Assembly: GCF_009650765.1 (NCBI RefSeq)
Contig: NZ_CP045740.1
Coordinates: 5,246,001 to 5,310,000 of the forward strand
DNA length: 64,000 nt
Direction of reading: 5' to 3'
Origin: Streptomyces sp. SUK 48
GTDB taxonomy: Bacteria; Actinomycetota; Actinomycetes; Streptomycetales; Streptomycetaceae
Part shown: one piece after another, positions 52,523-61,140 of the stretch
Position numbering within the stretch: the first letter of the stretch is position 1
Layout: each line of letters starts with the position of its first letter
Made by a program: the position numbers and the translations under genes
Notes under the pieces: generated by a model
The model's input: only the letters and a program-made list of their open reading frames with translations
Database searches by the model: none
Told to the model about the DNA's origin: nothing

Positions 52523-52903
52523 CTAGAAGAACACCCCGCACCGCAGCAGCACATTGGCGTACGGGCTCGCCTCACCGGTGCGCACGATCAGCCGCGCCGA
52601 AGCCGAGAGCTTCTTCAGCCGCTCGTGCGGGACGAAGTCCAGATTGGCGAACTGCCGCTCCACCAGGTCGAGATGGCCGCCGCGCAGCTCCTCCGCCACC
52701 GTGGCGCCCTCCAGTACCAGCTCGTCCACCAGGCCCGCGAAGACCTCCGCGAAGGACGGCACACCCGCCCGGAAGGCCAGGTCCACCACGCGCGGGCCGT
52801 CCGGGATCGGCATGCCCGCGTCGCAGACCAGCACCTCGTCCCCGTGCCCCAACTCGGCCAGCGCGCCCGCCAGATGGCGGTTCAGGATGCCCGACTTCTT
52901 CAC
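52523..52903 (-). CDS. rbsD: D-ribose pyranase
   Basis: A 126-residue RbsD protein that interconverts pyranose and furanose forms of ribose so that ribokinase can use it. 'MKKSGILNRHLAGALAELGH' carries the conserved His near residue 20, 'VLVCDAGMPIPDGPRVVDLA' the Asp-rich centre, and the chain ends 'SPYANVLLRCGVFF' as in the family. It overlaps rbsK by four bases (ATGA) and is the last gene of the ribose operon. Confidence 0.95.
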   Translation of the reverse strand: MKKSGILNRHLAGALAELGHGDEVLVCDAGMPIPDGPRVVDLAFRAGVPSFAEVFAGLVDELVLEGATVAEELRGGHLDLVERQFANLDFVPHERLKKLSASARLIVRTGEASPYANVLLRCGVFF

Positions 52904-53799
52904 AGCTGCTCGACCTCCCCGGCCGTCGGATACGACTCCTGCGCCCCCGCCTTCGTCACGGCCGCCGCGCCGACCCGGGCCGCGTAGCCCGCCGCCTCGG
53001 CGAGGGACGCGCCCGCGCCCAGCTTCCAGGCGAGGGCGGCCGTGAAGGCGTCGCCCGCGCCCGTGGTGTCCACCGCGTCGACCTTCACCGACGCCACCCG
53101 GGCCGCGCCCGAGCCGTCGGCCACCAGCGCGCCCTCGGCGCCGAGCGTCACCACCACCGAGCGGGGGCCCAGTGCCAGCAGCCCGCGCGCCCAGTCCTCC
53201 GGCTCCGCCCCGGCGTCCTCGCCGAGGATCACCCGCGCCTCGTGCTCGTTGACGATCAGCGGGTCGCAGGCCGCCAGCACCTCGGCGGGCAGCGGGCGCG
53301 GCGGGGAGGGGTTGAGCACGAAACGGGTGCCGGACGGCAGCTGCCGTACGGCCTCCGCCACCGTCTCCAGCGGAATCTCCAGCTGGGCCGAGACCACGCG
53401 CGCCGCCCGCAGCAGCGCGGCGGACTCCCGGACGTCCGCCGGGGTGAGACGGGCGTTGGCACCGGGCGACACCACGATGCTGTTGTCCCCGGACGGGTCG
53501 ACGGTGATCAGCGCGACGCCGGTCGGCGCCCCGCCCGCCAGCACGCCCGACGGGTCGACGCCGGCCGAGCGCAGGGAGTCGAGCAGCAGCCGGCCGTGGC
53601 CGTCCTCGCCGACGCGCGCCAGCAGGGCCGTACGGGCGCCCAGCCGGGCCGCCGCGACCGCCTGGTTGGCGCCCTTGCCGCCCGGATGCGTGGACAGGTC
53701 CCCGCCCAGCACCGTCTCACCGGCGGCCGGCCGTCGCTCGACCCCGATCACCAGGTCGGCGTTGGCCGAACCCACGACCAACAGGTCGTAGTCGTACAT
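52900..53799 (-). CDS. rbsK: Ribokinase
   Basis: A 299-residue PfkB-type kinase that phosphorylates ribose to ribose-5-phosphate. 'DLSTHPGGKGANQAVAAARL' is the sugar-binding N-terminal signature and 'DAVDTTGAGDAFTAALAWKL' holds the catalytic Asp and anion hole. Length is typical. A 164-base gap with a strong hairpin separates it from the transporter genes upstream. rbsD follows with a four-base overlap. Confidence 0.95.
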   Translation of the reverse strand: MYDYDLLVVGSANADLVIGVERRPAAGETVLGGDLSTHPGGKGANQAVAAARLGARTALLARVGEDGHGRLLLDSLRSAGVDPSGVLAGGAPTGVALITVDPSGDNSIVVSPGANARLTPADVRESAALLRAARVVSAQLEIPLETVAEAVRQLPSGTRFVLNPSPPRPLPAEVLAACDPLIVNEHEARVILGEDAGAEPEDWARGLLALGPRSVVVTLGAEGALVADGSGAARVASVKVDAVDTTGAGDAFTAALAWKLGAGASLAEAAGYAARVGAAAVTKAGAQESYPTAGEVEQL

Positions 53800-53963
53800 C
53801 AGTTGACTCCCATGAACCCTTTGAACCTGAACCCTCTGAACGGGAACCCTCGACAGGAACCCTGTGACTTGGCGAACCCGGGAAACGAGCCGGGGCGGAC
53901 AGCCGCCACCATGGTGCCCCCATGGTGGACGACCGCCCGCCCGAGCCTGCCCCGCCCGCTTCG
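53800..53963 (-). promoter_or_regulatory. Structured gap between rbsCB and rbsK, with hairpin and AGGGTTC repeats
   Basis: CCACCATGG (53906-53910 and on) and CCATGGTGG (53920-53928) form a perfect nine-base-pair hairpin with a five-base loop at 53906-53928, flanked by further pairing GC. Nearer rbsK, four copies of AGGGTTC (minus strand) lie within about 55 bases of the start codon. The hairpin may stabilise or trim the upstream message and lower kinase expression relative to the transporter. Confidence 0.45.
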
Positions 53964-55913
53964 TCAGCCGCTGAATCCGGCCACGTTGCTCTTCGTGACC
54001 ACCTTCACCGGCACCTTCACCGTCTGCTCCACCTTCTTGCCCTGGGACGCCTTGAGCGCGTTGTCCACGGCGATCCGGCCGAGCTGGGTCGGCTGCTGCG
54101 CGACGGAGGCGTACAGCGTGCCCGCCTTGACCGCGGTCAGGCCGTCGGGGGTGCCGTCGAAGCCGACCACCGGCACCGACGTGCCGGCCTTGGAACCCAG
54201 CGCCTTGATCGCGCCGAGCGCCATCTCGTCGTTGGCGGCGATGACGCCCTGCACGTCCGGGTGGGCCTGGAGCAGGTTCGACATCACGTCGAGGCCCTTG
54301 GTGCGGTCGAAGTCGGCGGGCTGCTGGGCGACCACCTTGATGCCCGGGTACGCCTTGAGCCCGTTGGCGAAGCCCTGCGCGCGCTCACGCGCCGCCGAGG
54401 TGCCCGCCTGACCCTGGAGGATCACGATCCTGCCCTTGCCGCCCAGCTTCCCGGCGATCGTCTTCGCCGCCTGCTCGCCGCCGGCGATGTTGTCCGAGGC
54501 CACCAGGGCATCCACATCAGCCTTGTTGACCCCGCGGTCCACCGCGATCACCGGGATCTTCGCCTTGTCGGCGGCCTTGACCGAGTTGCTCGCCGCGTCC
54601 GAGTCCACGGGGTTGACGATGATCGCGTCAAGGCTCGAACTGGTGAAGTTCTGGAGCTGGTTGGCCTGCTGGGAGGCGTCGTTCTGCGCGTCGGTGACCG
54701 TCAGGTCCACGCCCAGCCTCTTCGCCTCGGCCTGCGCGCCGGAGCGGATCTGCACGAAGAACGGGTTGTTCAGGGTGGACAGCGACAGCCCCATCTTCGG
54801 CTTGTCCGAGGCCGCGGAGCCGTTGTGCAGGAAGGAGGTCGCGCCGACGACCGCCACCGTCACCACGGCCGCGAGCCCGTACGTCGCCGCCTGCTTGCCC
54901 TTGTTGCCGCCGCCCCCGCTGGTCACCGGGGTGGCACCCGCCTTGCGGCGCACCGTGTCGAGCAGCACCGCCAGCGCGATGACGACACCGATCACGACCT
55001 GCTGCCAGAACGCGGAGACGTTCAGCAGGTTCAGGCCGTTGCGCAGCACCGCGAGGATCAGCGCGCCGACCAGGGTGCCGGACGCCTTGCCGGTGCCGCC
55101 CGCGAGCGAGGCACCGCCGATGACGACCGCCGCGATCGCGTCCAGCTCGTAGCCGTCGGCGGCCTGCGGCTGCGCCGAGGACAGCCGGGAGGCCAGCACG
55201 ACGCCCGCCACCGCCGCGAACACACCGGACAGGGCGTAGATCGCGAGCTTCTGCTTCTTGACCCGCAGGCCCGACAGGCGCGCGGCCTCCTCGTTGCCGC
55301 CGATCGCGTACATCGAACGGCCGATGTAGGTGCGGCCGAGCACGAACGCGGCCAGCAGACCCATCACGATCATCACCAGGACCGGCACCGGCAGCCAGTC
55401 GCCGAGCGTGTCACCGAGGTGCGAGACCGAGTCCGGGAACGGGATCGGCACACCACCGGAGATCACCAGCGACAGACCGCGCCCCACCGACAGCATCGCG
55501 AGCGTCGCGATGAACGGCGGCAGCTTGCCGTAGGCGATGAGGAAGCCGTTCACCAGACCGGCCGCGACACCCGTGGCGACCGCCAGGACGACGGCCAGCG
55601 CGACCGGCACCCCGTGCTGGGTGGCGCTCCACGCCAGCACCGTCGCCGACAGCGCGGCCACCGAGCCGACCGACAGGTCGATGCCCGCCGCCACGATCAC
55701 GAAGGTGACACCGAAGGCCAGGATCGCCGTCACGGCCGCCTGGACACCGATGTTGAGCAGGTTGTCCGTCGTCAGGAAGTCACCGGACAGCACCGACAGG
55801 GCGATGACCAGGACGATCAGCGCGGTCAGCGCGCCGTTGTCGAGCAGCAGCCGGCGCAGGCCGCCCGGGGCGCCACTCGCTCCCGTCGTGCTCTTGAGCG
55901 TGTCAGTGGCCAC
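53964..55913 (-). CDS. Ribose ABC transporter: fused permease (RbsC) and substrate-binding protein (RbsB)
   Basis: A 649-residue fusion. Residues about 20-325 are an RbsC-type permease with about ten membrane segments, including 'AAGIDLSVGSVAALSATVLA' and 'AAVVIGGASLAGGTGKASGT'. After a Gly-rich linker, a further membrane segment near 345-365 ('YGLAAVVTVAVVGATSF') leads to the RbsB-type binding domain (about 375-649, 'LSLSTLNNPFFVQIRSGAQA', 'VIAANDEMALGAIKALG'). The binding protein is thus tethered outside the membrane instead of being a lipoprotein. The start overlaps rbsA by 11 bases. As I recall, the same fusion occurs in other Streptomyces. Confidence 0.92.
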   Translation of the reverse strand: MATDTLKSTTGASGAPGGLRRLLLDNGALTALIVLVIALSVLSGDFLTTDNLLNIGVQAAVTAILAFGVTFVIVAAGIDLSVGSVAALSATVLAWSATQHGVPVALAVVLAVATGVAAGLVNGFLIAYGKLPPFIATLAMLSVGRGLSLVISGGVPIPFPDSVSHLGDTLGDWLPVPVLVMIVMGLLAAFVLGRTYIGRSMYAIGGNEEAARLSGLRVKKQKLAIYALSGVFAAVAGVVLASRLSSAQPQAADGYELDAIAAVVIGGASLAGGTGKASGTLVGALILAVLRNGLNLLNVSAFWQQVVIGVVIALAVLLDTVRRKAGATPVTSGGGGNKGKQAATYGLAAVVTVAVVGATSFLHNGSAASDKPKMGLSLSTLNNPFFVQIRSGAQAEAKRLGVDLTVTDAQNDASQQANQLQNFTSSSLDAIIVNPVDSDAASNSVKAADKAKIPVIAVDRGVNKADVDALVASDNIAGGEQAAKTIAGKLGGKGRIVILQGQAGTSAARERAQGFANGLKAYPGIKVVAQQPADFDRTKGLDVMSNLLQAHPDVQGVIAANDEMALGAIKALGSKAGTSVPVVGFDGTPDGLTAVKAGTLYASVAQQPTQLGRIAVDNALKASQGKKVEQTVKVPVKVVTKSNVAGFSG

Positions 55914-57438
55914 GGGTGGCCTCCTTCGCGGTGTCGGTGTTCTGATGCGTGGGGGTGGATACGGCGAGCGCCATCACGGCGTCCTGGGTGGCCTCGTCGG
56001 CCGCGAGTTCACCGGCGATCCGGCCCTGGGCCATCACCAGCACCCGGTCGCTCATGCCGAGCACCTCGGGCAGATCGCTGGAGATCATCAGCACGGCGGC
56101 GCCGGCGGCCGTCAGCTCGTTGATCAGCTGGTAGATCTCGACCTTGGCGCCGACGTCGATACCGCGCGTCGGCTCGTCGAGGATCAGCACCTTGGTGTCG
56201 GCCAGCAGCCACTTGCCGATGACGACCTTCTGCTGATTGCCACCGGACAGCGTGCGCACATGCTGGCCGAGCCCGGCCATCCGCACGCCCAGCTGACCGG
56301 CGATCCGCTCCGCCGCCACGTGCTGCGCCTTGCGGTCGACCAGCCCGGCGCGGGTCGCGGCCCGCAGGGTCACCAGGCCCAGGTTCTCCTCGACCGAGGC
56401 GTCCAGCACCAGGCCCTGCCCCTTGCGGTCCTCGGGCACGAGCCCGATCCCGGCCGCCATCGCGGCGTTCACGTCGGAGCGCCGCAGCGCGGTGCCGCCG
56501 ACCTTCACGGTCCCGTCGTCGTACGGGTCCGCGCCGAACACGGCCCGGACGACCTCGGTCCGCCCGGCACCCACGAGCCCGGCGACGCCGACGACCTCAC
56601 CGGCGTGCACCTCGAAGCTCACATCGTGGAAGACACCGTCCCGGGTCAGCCCCTCGACACTGAGCAACGCGGCGCCCTGGTCGGGGCGCCGACGCGGATA
56701 CTGCTGCTCGATGGAGCGCCCGACCATGAGCCGTACCAGCTCGTCCTCGGGGGTGGCGGCGGGCACCTGGCCCACGCTCTTGCCGTCCCGGATGACGGTG
56801 ACGCGGTCCCCGAGCGCGGCGATCTCGTCGAGGTGGTGCGTGATGAAGACGATCCCCACCCCCTCCGCCCGCAGCTGCCGCACGATGGCGAAGAGCCGGT
56901 CGACCTCCTCCGAGGTCAGCACGGCGGTCGGCTCGTCCATGATGAGCACCCGCGCGTCCAGGCTGAGCGCCTTGGCGATCTCCACCATCTGGAGCCGGGC
57001 GATGCCCAGTTCACGCACCCGGGCCCGGGGCGAGACCCGCACGCCGACCCGCTCCAGGAGCTTCGCGGCCTCGGCCTCCATCCGCTTGCGGTCGATCATC
57101 CCGAGGCGGCGCGGCTGCCGGCCGAGGAAGATGTTCTCGGCGACGGTCAGGTCCGGAACCAGGTTGAACTCCTGGTAGATGGTGGCGATCCCGAGCCGCT
57201 CGGAGTCCTGCGCACCATGGATGCGGGTCTCCTGACCGCCGACGAGAATCCGCCCGGCGTCGGGCGTATAGGCACCGGAGAGCATCTTGATGAGCGTGCT
57301 CTTGCCGGCGCCGTTCTCACCGAGCAGCACATGCACCTCGCCCCGGCGCAGGTCGAAGTCGACACCGTCGAGCGCGACCACGCCGGGAAAGGTCTTGCGT
57401 ATGCCCTCGATGCGCAGCAACTCGTCCGGGTTGCTCAC
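55903..57438 (-). CDS. rbsA: Ribose ABC transporter ATP-binding protein (two NBDs)
   Basis: A 511-residue ATPase with two nucleotide-binding domains in one chain. NBD1 has Walker A 'GENGAGKSTLIKMLSGA' near residue 40 and 'VLIMDEPTAVLT'. NBD2 has 'GLVGAGRTEVVRAVFG', 'LSGGNQQKVVIGKWLL' and 'VLILDEPTRGIDVGAK'. The degenerate second Walker A is normal for sugar ATPases of the RbsA/MglA class. It overlaps rbsR upstream (ATGA) and rbsCB downstream, so the whole set is coupled. Confidence 0.95.
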   Translation of the reverse strand: MSNPDELLRIEGIRKTFPGVVALDGVDFDLRRGEVHVLLGENGAGKSTLIKMLSGAYTPDAGRILVGGQETRIHGAQDSERLGIATIYQEFNLVPDLTVAENIFLGRQPRRLGMIDRKRMEAEAAKLLERVGVRVSPRARVRELGIARLQMVEIAKALSLDARVLIMDEPTAVLTSEEVDRLFAIVRQLRAEGVGIVFITHHLDEIAALGDRVTVIRDGKSVGQVPAATPEDELVRLMVGRSIEQQYPRRRPDQGAALLSVEGLTRDGVFHDVSFEVHAGEVVGVAGLVGAGRTEVVRAVFGADPYDDGTVKVGGTALRRSDVNAAMAAGIGLVPEDRKGQGLVLDASVEENLGLVTLRAATRAGLVDRKAQHVAAERIAGQLGVRMAGLGQHVRTLSGGNQQKVVIGKWLLADTKVLILDEPTRGIDVGAKVEIYQLINELTAAGAAVLMISSDLPEVLGMSDRVLVMAQGRIAGELAADEATQDAVMALAVSTPTHQNTDTAKEATRGH

Positions 57439-58487
57439 GTCGTGCTCCTTTGCACTGGGGGGAGGGACGGGGTGGGGATGATGCGGTCCTTCTCCGGGGT
57501 CTCACCGCAGGAGCGGCGCACGACCAGCCGGGCGGCGAGGGTGACGGACGCGGCCGGGCGCCCCTCGATCCGGTCGACCAGGGCGCGCACGGCGGCCCGG
57601 CCCAGCTCGCCGGTGGGCTGGGCGATCGCGGTGACCGGGGGATCGGTGTGCACGAACCACGGGATGTCGTCGAACGCGGCGAGCGCGATGTCGTCCGGCA
57701 CCCGCAGCCCGCGCGCCCGGACGGCGTCCAGGGCGCCGAGCGCCATCAGGTTGTCCGCGGCGAAGACGGCGTCCGGCGGCTCGGGAAGATCGAGGAACCC
57801 CTCGGTGACCCGGCGCCCGCTGGCGGCCTGGAAGTCGCCCTGGCCGATGTGGACATCGGGCAGGGGGAGCCCGTACGCGGCCAGCGCGGCGCGGAACGCC
57901 TCGACGCGCTCGCTGCCGGTGGTGGTGGCCGCTGGCCCCGCGATGATCGCGACCCGCCGGTGCCCGAGGGCGTACAGGTGCGCGACGAGGTCCTGTACGG
58001 CGGCCCGTCCGTCGGCGCGTACGACGGGGACGTCGACGCCGGGAATCCAGCGGTCCACGAACACCATGGGGGTACCGGCGCGGGCGGCGTCCAGCATCAG
58101 CGGGGAGCCGCCGTCGGTGGGGGAGACGAGGAGCCCGTCGATCCGCCGGTCGAGCAGGTTCCGTACGTGGTGGTCCTGGAGGTCGGGCCGCTCGTCGGCG
58201 TTGCCGATGATGACGCTGTACCCGAGCGAACGGGCCTCCTCCTCCACGGAGCGGGCCAGCTCGGTGAAGTAGGGGTTCAGCACATCGCTGATGACGAGGC
58301 CGAGGGTGTGGGTCTGGTCGGTGCGCAGCGAACGCGCCACGGCGTTCGGGCGGTACCCCAGCGACTCCACGGCGGCCAGCACCCGGGTCCGGGCAGCCGC
58401 GCTGACGGACGGATGCGCGTTCAGCACCCGCGAAACCGTCGCGACGGACACGCCCGCCGCGGCGGCGACGTCCTTGATGCTCGCCAC
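57435..58487 (-). CDS. rbsR: LacI-family ribose operon repressor
   Basis: A 350-residue LacI-type regulator. GTG 58487 has AAGGAGG about ten bases upstream. 'ASIKDVAAAAGVSVATVSRV' is the helix-turn-helix, 'GLVISDVLNPYFTELARSVE' starts the ligand domain, and 'DIALAAFDDIPWFVHTDPPV' is the C-terminal block. It is the first gene of the operon, which suggests autoregulation. Three operator-like repeats lie directly upstream. The frame remains open beyond the start into the neighbouring oxidoreductase gene, but that is coincidental. Confidence 0.93.
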   Translation of the reverse strand: MASIKDVAAAAGVSVATVSRVLNAHPSVSAAARTRVLAAVESLGYRPNAVARSLRTDQTHTLGLVISDVLNPYFTELARSVEEEARSLGYSVIIGNADERPDLQDHHVRNLLDRRIDGLLVSPTDGGSPLMLDAARAGTPMVFVDRWIPGVDVPVVRADGRAAVQDLVAHLYALGHRRVAIIAGPAATTTGSERVEAFRAALAAYGLPLPDVHIGQGDFQAASGRRVTEGFLDLPEPPDAVFAADNLMALGALDAVRARGLRVPDDIALAAFDDIPWFVHTDPPVTAIAQPTGELGRAAVRALVDRIEGRPAASVTLAARLVVRRSCGETPEKDRIIPTPSLPPVQRSTT

Positions 58488-58519
58488 CTCCGGCCCACCT
58501 CCTTGTGAACTCGGGACGC

Positions 58520-58582
58520 TTGGAACCGATGACGCTTGGAATCGATTACATCGAGACGAGAAACGATTGGAATCGATTACAT
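58520..58582. promoter_or_regulatory. RbsR operator repeats
   Basis: Two exact copies of TTGGAATCGATTACAT (58536-58551 and 58567-58582) are 31 bases apart, about three helical turns. A third weaker copy, TTGGAACCGATGA, starts at 58520. Each has an ATCGAT core typical of LacI-type sites. The group lies 33-95 bases before rbsR. Confidence 0.75.
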
Positions 58583-58710
58583 GGGTGGTGACAAGGGGGT
58601 CGGGATGGCCGAAACTCAATCGTGACCTGGCGGGAAAGTGGGCGTGAACGGCCGATGCCCTCCGCCCGCCCCGAGGTTCCGGGGGCGGGCGGAGGGCATC
58701 GGTCCTCGGG

Positions 58711-59618
58711 TCAGGGCAGGAGGACGACCTTGCCCCGGACGCGGCGGGCCTCGATGTCGGCATGGGCGCGGGCGGCCTCCGCCAGCGGGTAGGTGCCGCC
58801 CACCGGGAGGACGAGCCGGCCCGCGGCCGCCGCCGCGACCAGTTCCGGCAGGGCCCCGGGAGCCGGTCGGCGGGGCCGCCGGCGCTGAAGCGCACGCCGT
58901 GCCGCGCGGCGGACATGTCGGCGATGGTGAGCACCCGTCCGGCGTCCCCGGTCAGCGCGACCGAGTCGGCGAGTACGCCCGCGCCGGAGCAGTCGAGGAC
59001 CCGGTCCACACCCCCGGGCGCGGCGGCCCGCACCCGCTCCGCCCAGCCCTCCCCGTACGGCACGGCGGTGGCGCCGAGTGCGGTGAGCCCGTCGATGTCG
59101 TGCTCACCGGCGGTGGCGATGACGGTGATGCCCCGGACCGTGGCGAGCTGGACGGCGAGGATGCCGACGCTGCCGCCCGCGCCGTGGACCAGCAGGGTCT
59201 CGCCCGCCCGGGGGTCCAGCTGATGCAGCGCGCGGTAGGCGGTCTCGCCCACCGTCACCAGCGCCGCGGCGGTCTCGAAGGAGAGCTCTGCCGGCTTGGG
59301 AACGGGCCGCTCCAGCAGCGCGTACTCGCTGTAGCCGCCGTTCGGGGTGGCGCCGAGGACCTCGTCGCCGACCCGCGCGGTGGCGCCCTCGCCCGCCTTG
59401 TCGACGACGCCGGCCACGTCGAGGCCCGGCCGCACCGGGAACTCGGCGGGGAACGCCTTGGCCATCGCGCCGGAGCGGATCTTCAGGTCGATCGGGTTGA
59501 CCGCGGCCGCCCGGACCTTGATCCGCACCTGGCCCGGACCCGGCTCGGGCGCGTCGGTCTCGGAGAGGGTCAGTACGTCGGGGTCGCCGAAGCGCGTGTA
59601 GGTGATGGTGCGGGACAT
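58711..59618 (-). pseudogene. NADPH:quinone oxidoreductase (zeta-crystallin type), frameshifted near the end
   Basis: From ATG 59618 the MDR-family protein reads 'ITYTRFGDPDVLTLSETDAP', then 'GLDVAGVVDKAGEGATARVG' and the Rossmann motif 'LLVHGAGGSVGILAVQLA'. At about 58850-58862 the frame breaks in a CCGGGGCCC stretch. The natural C-terminus 'LVAAAAAGRLVLPVGGTYPL' to 'RGKVVLLP' is one frame over and ends at 58711. One added G restores a 302-residue protein. No zinc ligands are seen, as in quinone reductases. If the shift is real the last 75 or so residues are altered and activity is doubtful. Confidence 0.8.
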
Positions 59619-59898
59619 CGGGGGCTCCAGGGGGAGGGGGAGGGAGGGGAGTGGCGTCGGTGGGAAGAGGGGTGGGGGGTACGAGGGTCCGTGTCACCAG
59701 AGTGACGGCGGGGCGGGGGCGGGGGCGTGCGGGACACCGGGTGATCCGGGTGGGCCGAGGTGATCCGGGGCCGGGGGTCCGGACGGCGCCCTGCCGGAAG
59801 GTATGCGGCCAGAAGGCACCCGGCGCCGGAAGCGATACGGCGGCCGGCCGGAAGGGATGCGGCCGGACCCGGCGCGCCGCCCCGCCCGGTCTGCGTGG
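59619..59898. repeat. Gene-free region with three GCCGGAAG-type repeats
   Basis: No gene is supported. At 59793, 59824 and 59847 similar units near GCCGGAAGNGATRCGGC occur, 31 and 23 bases apart. The G-rich part near 59630-59700 is simple sequence. I see no clear terminator for the oxidoreductase at 59899 and no strong promoter for the gene at 59618. Confidence 0.4.
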
Positions 59899-60969
59899 TC
59901 AGCCGGCGAGGGTCGGGTAATCGGTGTAGCCGTGCTCGTCGCCGCCGTAGAAGGTGGCGCGGTCGGGCTCGTTGAACGGGCCGCCGGCGGCCAGCCGGGC
60001 GGGCAGGTCGGGGTTGGCGAGGAACAGGCCGCCGAAGCTGAGGACATCGGCGGTGCCGTCCTCGATCAGCGCCAGCTCGCCGGGACCGGTCGGGGTGCCC
60101 CCGGTCTGGGGGTTGAGGACGAGGACGCCGCCGAACAGCTTCCGCAGCTCCAGGGTCAGGTCACGGTCCGGGCCCTCCAGGACGTGCAGGTAGGCGAGGC
60201 CGAGCGGTTCGAGCGCGGTGACGAGGGCGCGGTAGGTGTCGCGGTGGCCGTCCTCGGCGATGTCGTTGAACGGGACGGCGGGGGAGATCCGCAGGCCCAC
60301 CCGGTGCGCGCCGATGGCGTCGGTGACCGCGCGGGCGAGCTCGACGGTGAAGCGGATCCTGCCCGCCACCGAGCCGCCCCAGTCGTCGGTGCGCAGGTTG
60401 GCGTTGGTGGAGAGGAACTGGTGCGGCAAGTAGCCGTTGGCGCCGTGCAGTTCGACCCCGTCGAAACCGGCCTCGACGGCGTTGCGGGCCGCCCGGGCGA
60501 AGTCGTCGATGGTCCCTTCGATCTCGGCCTCGGTCAGCTCGGCCGGGACGACGAAGTCCTTCATCCCCTCGTGGGTGAACACCTGTCCGGCCGCGGCGAC
60601 GGGCGAGGGGCCGACGGGGACGAGCCCGTCGGGCAGCAGCGCGGGGTGCCCGATCCGGCCGGTGTGCATGAGCTGCGCGAAGATCACGCCGCCCGCGCGG
60701 TGCACGGCGTCGGTGACCTGCCGCCAGGCCGCGACCTGCGCCGCGGAGTGCAGGCCGGGGGTGTCCGGGTATCCCTGGCCGACCACCGAGGGCTGCACGC
60801 CCTCGGTGACGATCAGGCCGGCACCGGCGCGCTGCGCGTAGTACGTCGCCATCGCCTCGGTCGCGCTCGCGCCGGGTCCGTAGGCGCGGCTGCGGGTCAT
60901 CGGCGCCATGACGATGCGGTTGGCGAGGCGCTTGCCGCCCAGGTCGATCGGGTCGAAAGCAGTGGTCAT
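59899..60969 (-). CDS. Old Yellow Enzyme-family alkene reductase (FMN, NemA-like)
   Basis: A 356-residue FMN enzyme that reduces alpha,beta-unsaturated carbonyls, nitro esters or similar electrophiles. 'IVMAPMTRSRAYGPGASATE' is the first barrel strand and FMN contact. 'FAQLMHTGRIGHP', 'GVELHGANGYLPHQFLSTNA' with the substrate-binding His/Asn pair, and the C-terminal FMN-phosphate region 'FGGLFLANPDLPARL' are present. ATG 60969 has GAAGGG eight bases upstream. It is divergent from a MarR gene with two matching palindromes between, so it is probably induced by electrophiles through that MarR protein. Confidence 0.93.
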   Translation of the reverse strand: MTTAFDPIDLGGKRLANRIVMAPMTRSRAYGPGASATEAMATYYAQRAGAGLIVTEGVQPSVVGQGYPDTPGLHSAAQVAAWRQVTDAVHRAGGVIFAQLMHTGRIGHPALLPDGLVPVGPSPVAAAGQVFTHEGMKDFVVPAELTEAEIEGTIDDFARAARNAVEAGFDGVELHGANGYLPHQFLSTNANLRTDDWGGSVAGRIRFTVELARAVTDAIGAHRVGLRISPAVPFNDIAEDGHRDTYRALVTALEPLGLAYLHVLEGPDRDLTLELRKLFGGVLVLNPQTGGTPTGPGELALIEDGTADVLSFGGLFLANPDLPARLAAGGPFNEPDRATFYGGDEHGYTDYPTLAG

Positions 60970-61004
60970 GGTCAAGCCCTTCAGGAGGTGGTTCGGCGAT
61001 TTAC

Positions 61005-61016
61005 CTGTTCGAACAG
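61005..61016. promoter_or_regulatory. MarR operator 1: CTGTTCGAACAG
   Basis: A perfect 12-base palindrome 36 bases before the alkene reductase start. It shares the pattern CTGTYCGARCAG with the second site at 61093-61110. Confidence 0.7.
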
Positions 61017-61092
61017 TAAAACTGCCCGCAGATATTTCGCAACCAGGCGTGACGGCGGCCACGGGGGCGGAGGGTCGGGGCTCGGCCGCGTT

Positions 61093-61110
61093 ATCCTGTC
61101 CGAGCAGGAT
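61093..61110. promoter_or_regulatory. MarR operator 2: ATCCTGTCCGAGCAGGAT
   Basis: Perfect six-base arms ATCCTG/CAGGAT around TCCGAG, 31 bases before the marR start. It has the same core as the site at 61005, so the same protein probably binds both. Confidence 0.7.
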
Positions 61111-61140
61111 CTGGTGGCCGGCCGAGAGGAGCTAGGGACG

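Noticed and set aside
57435..59618. A 727-residue fusion of quinone oxidoreductase and LacI regulator
   Set aside because: The single open frame results from the frameshift in the oxidoreductase; the regulator has its own GTG start and ribosome site at 58487, and an operator region lies between them.
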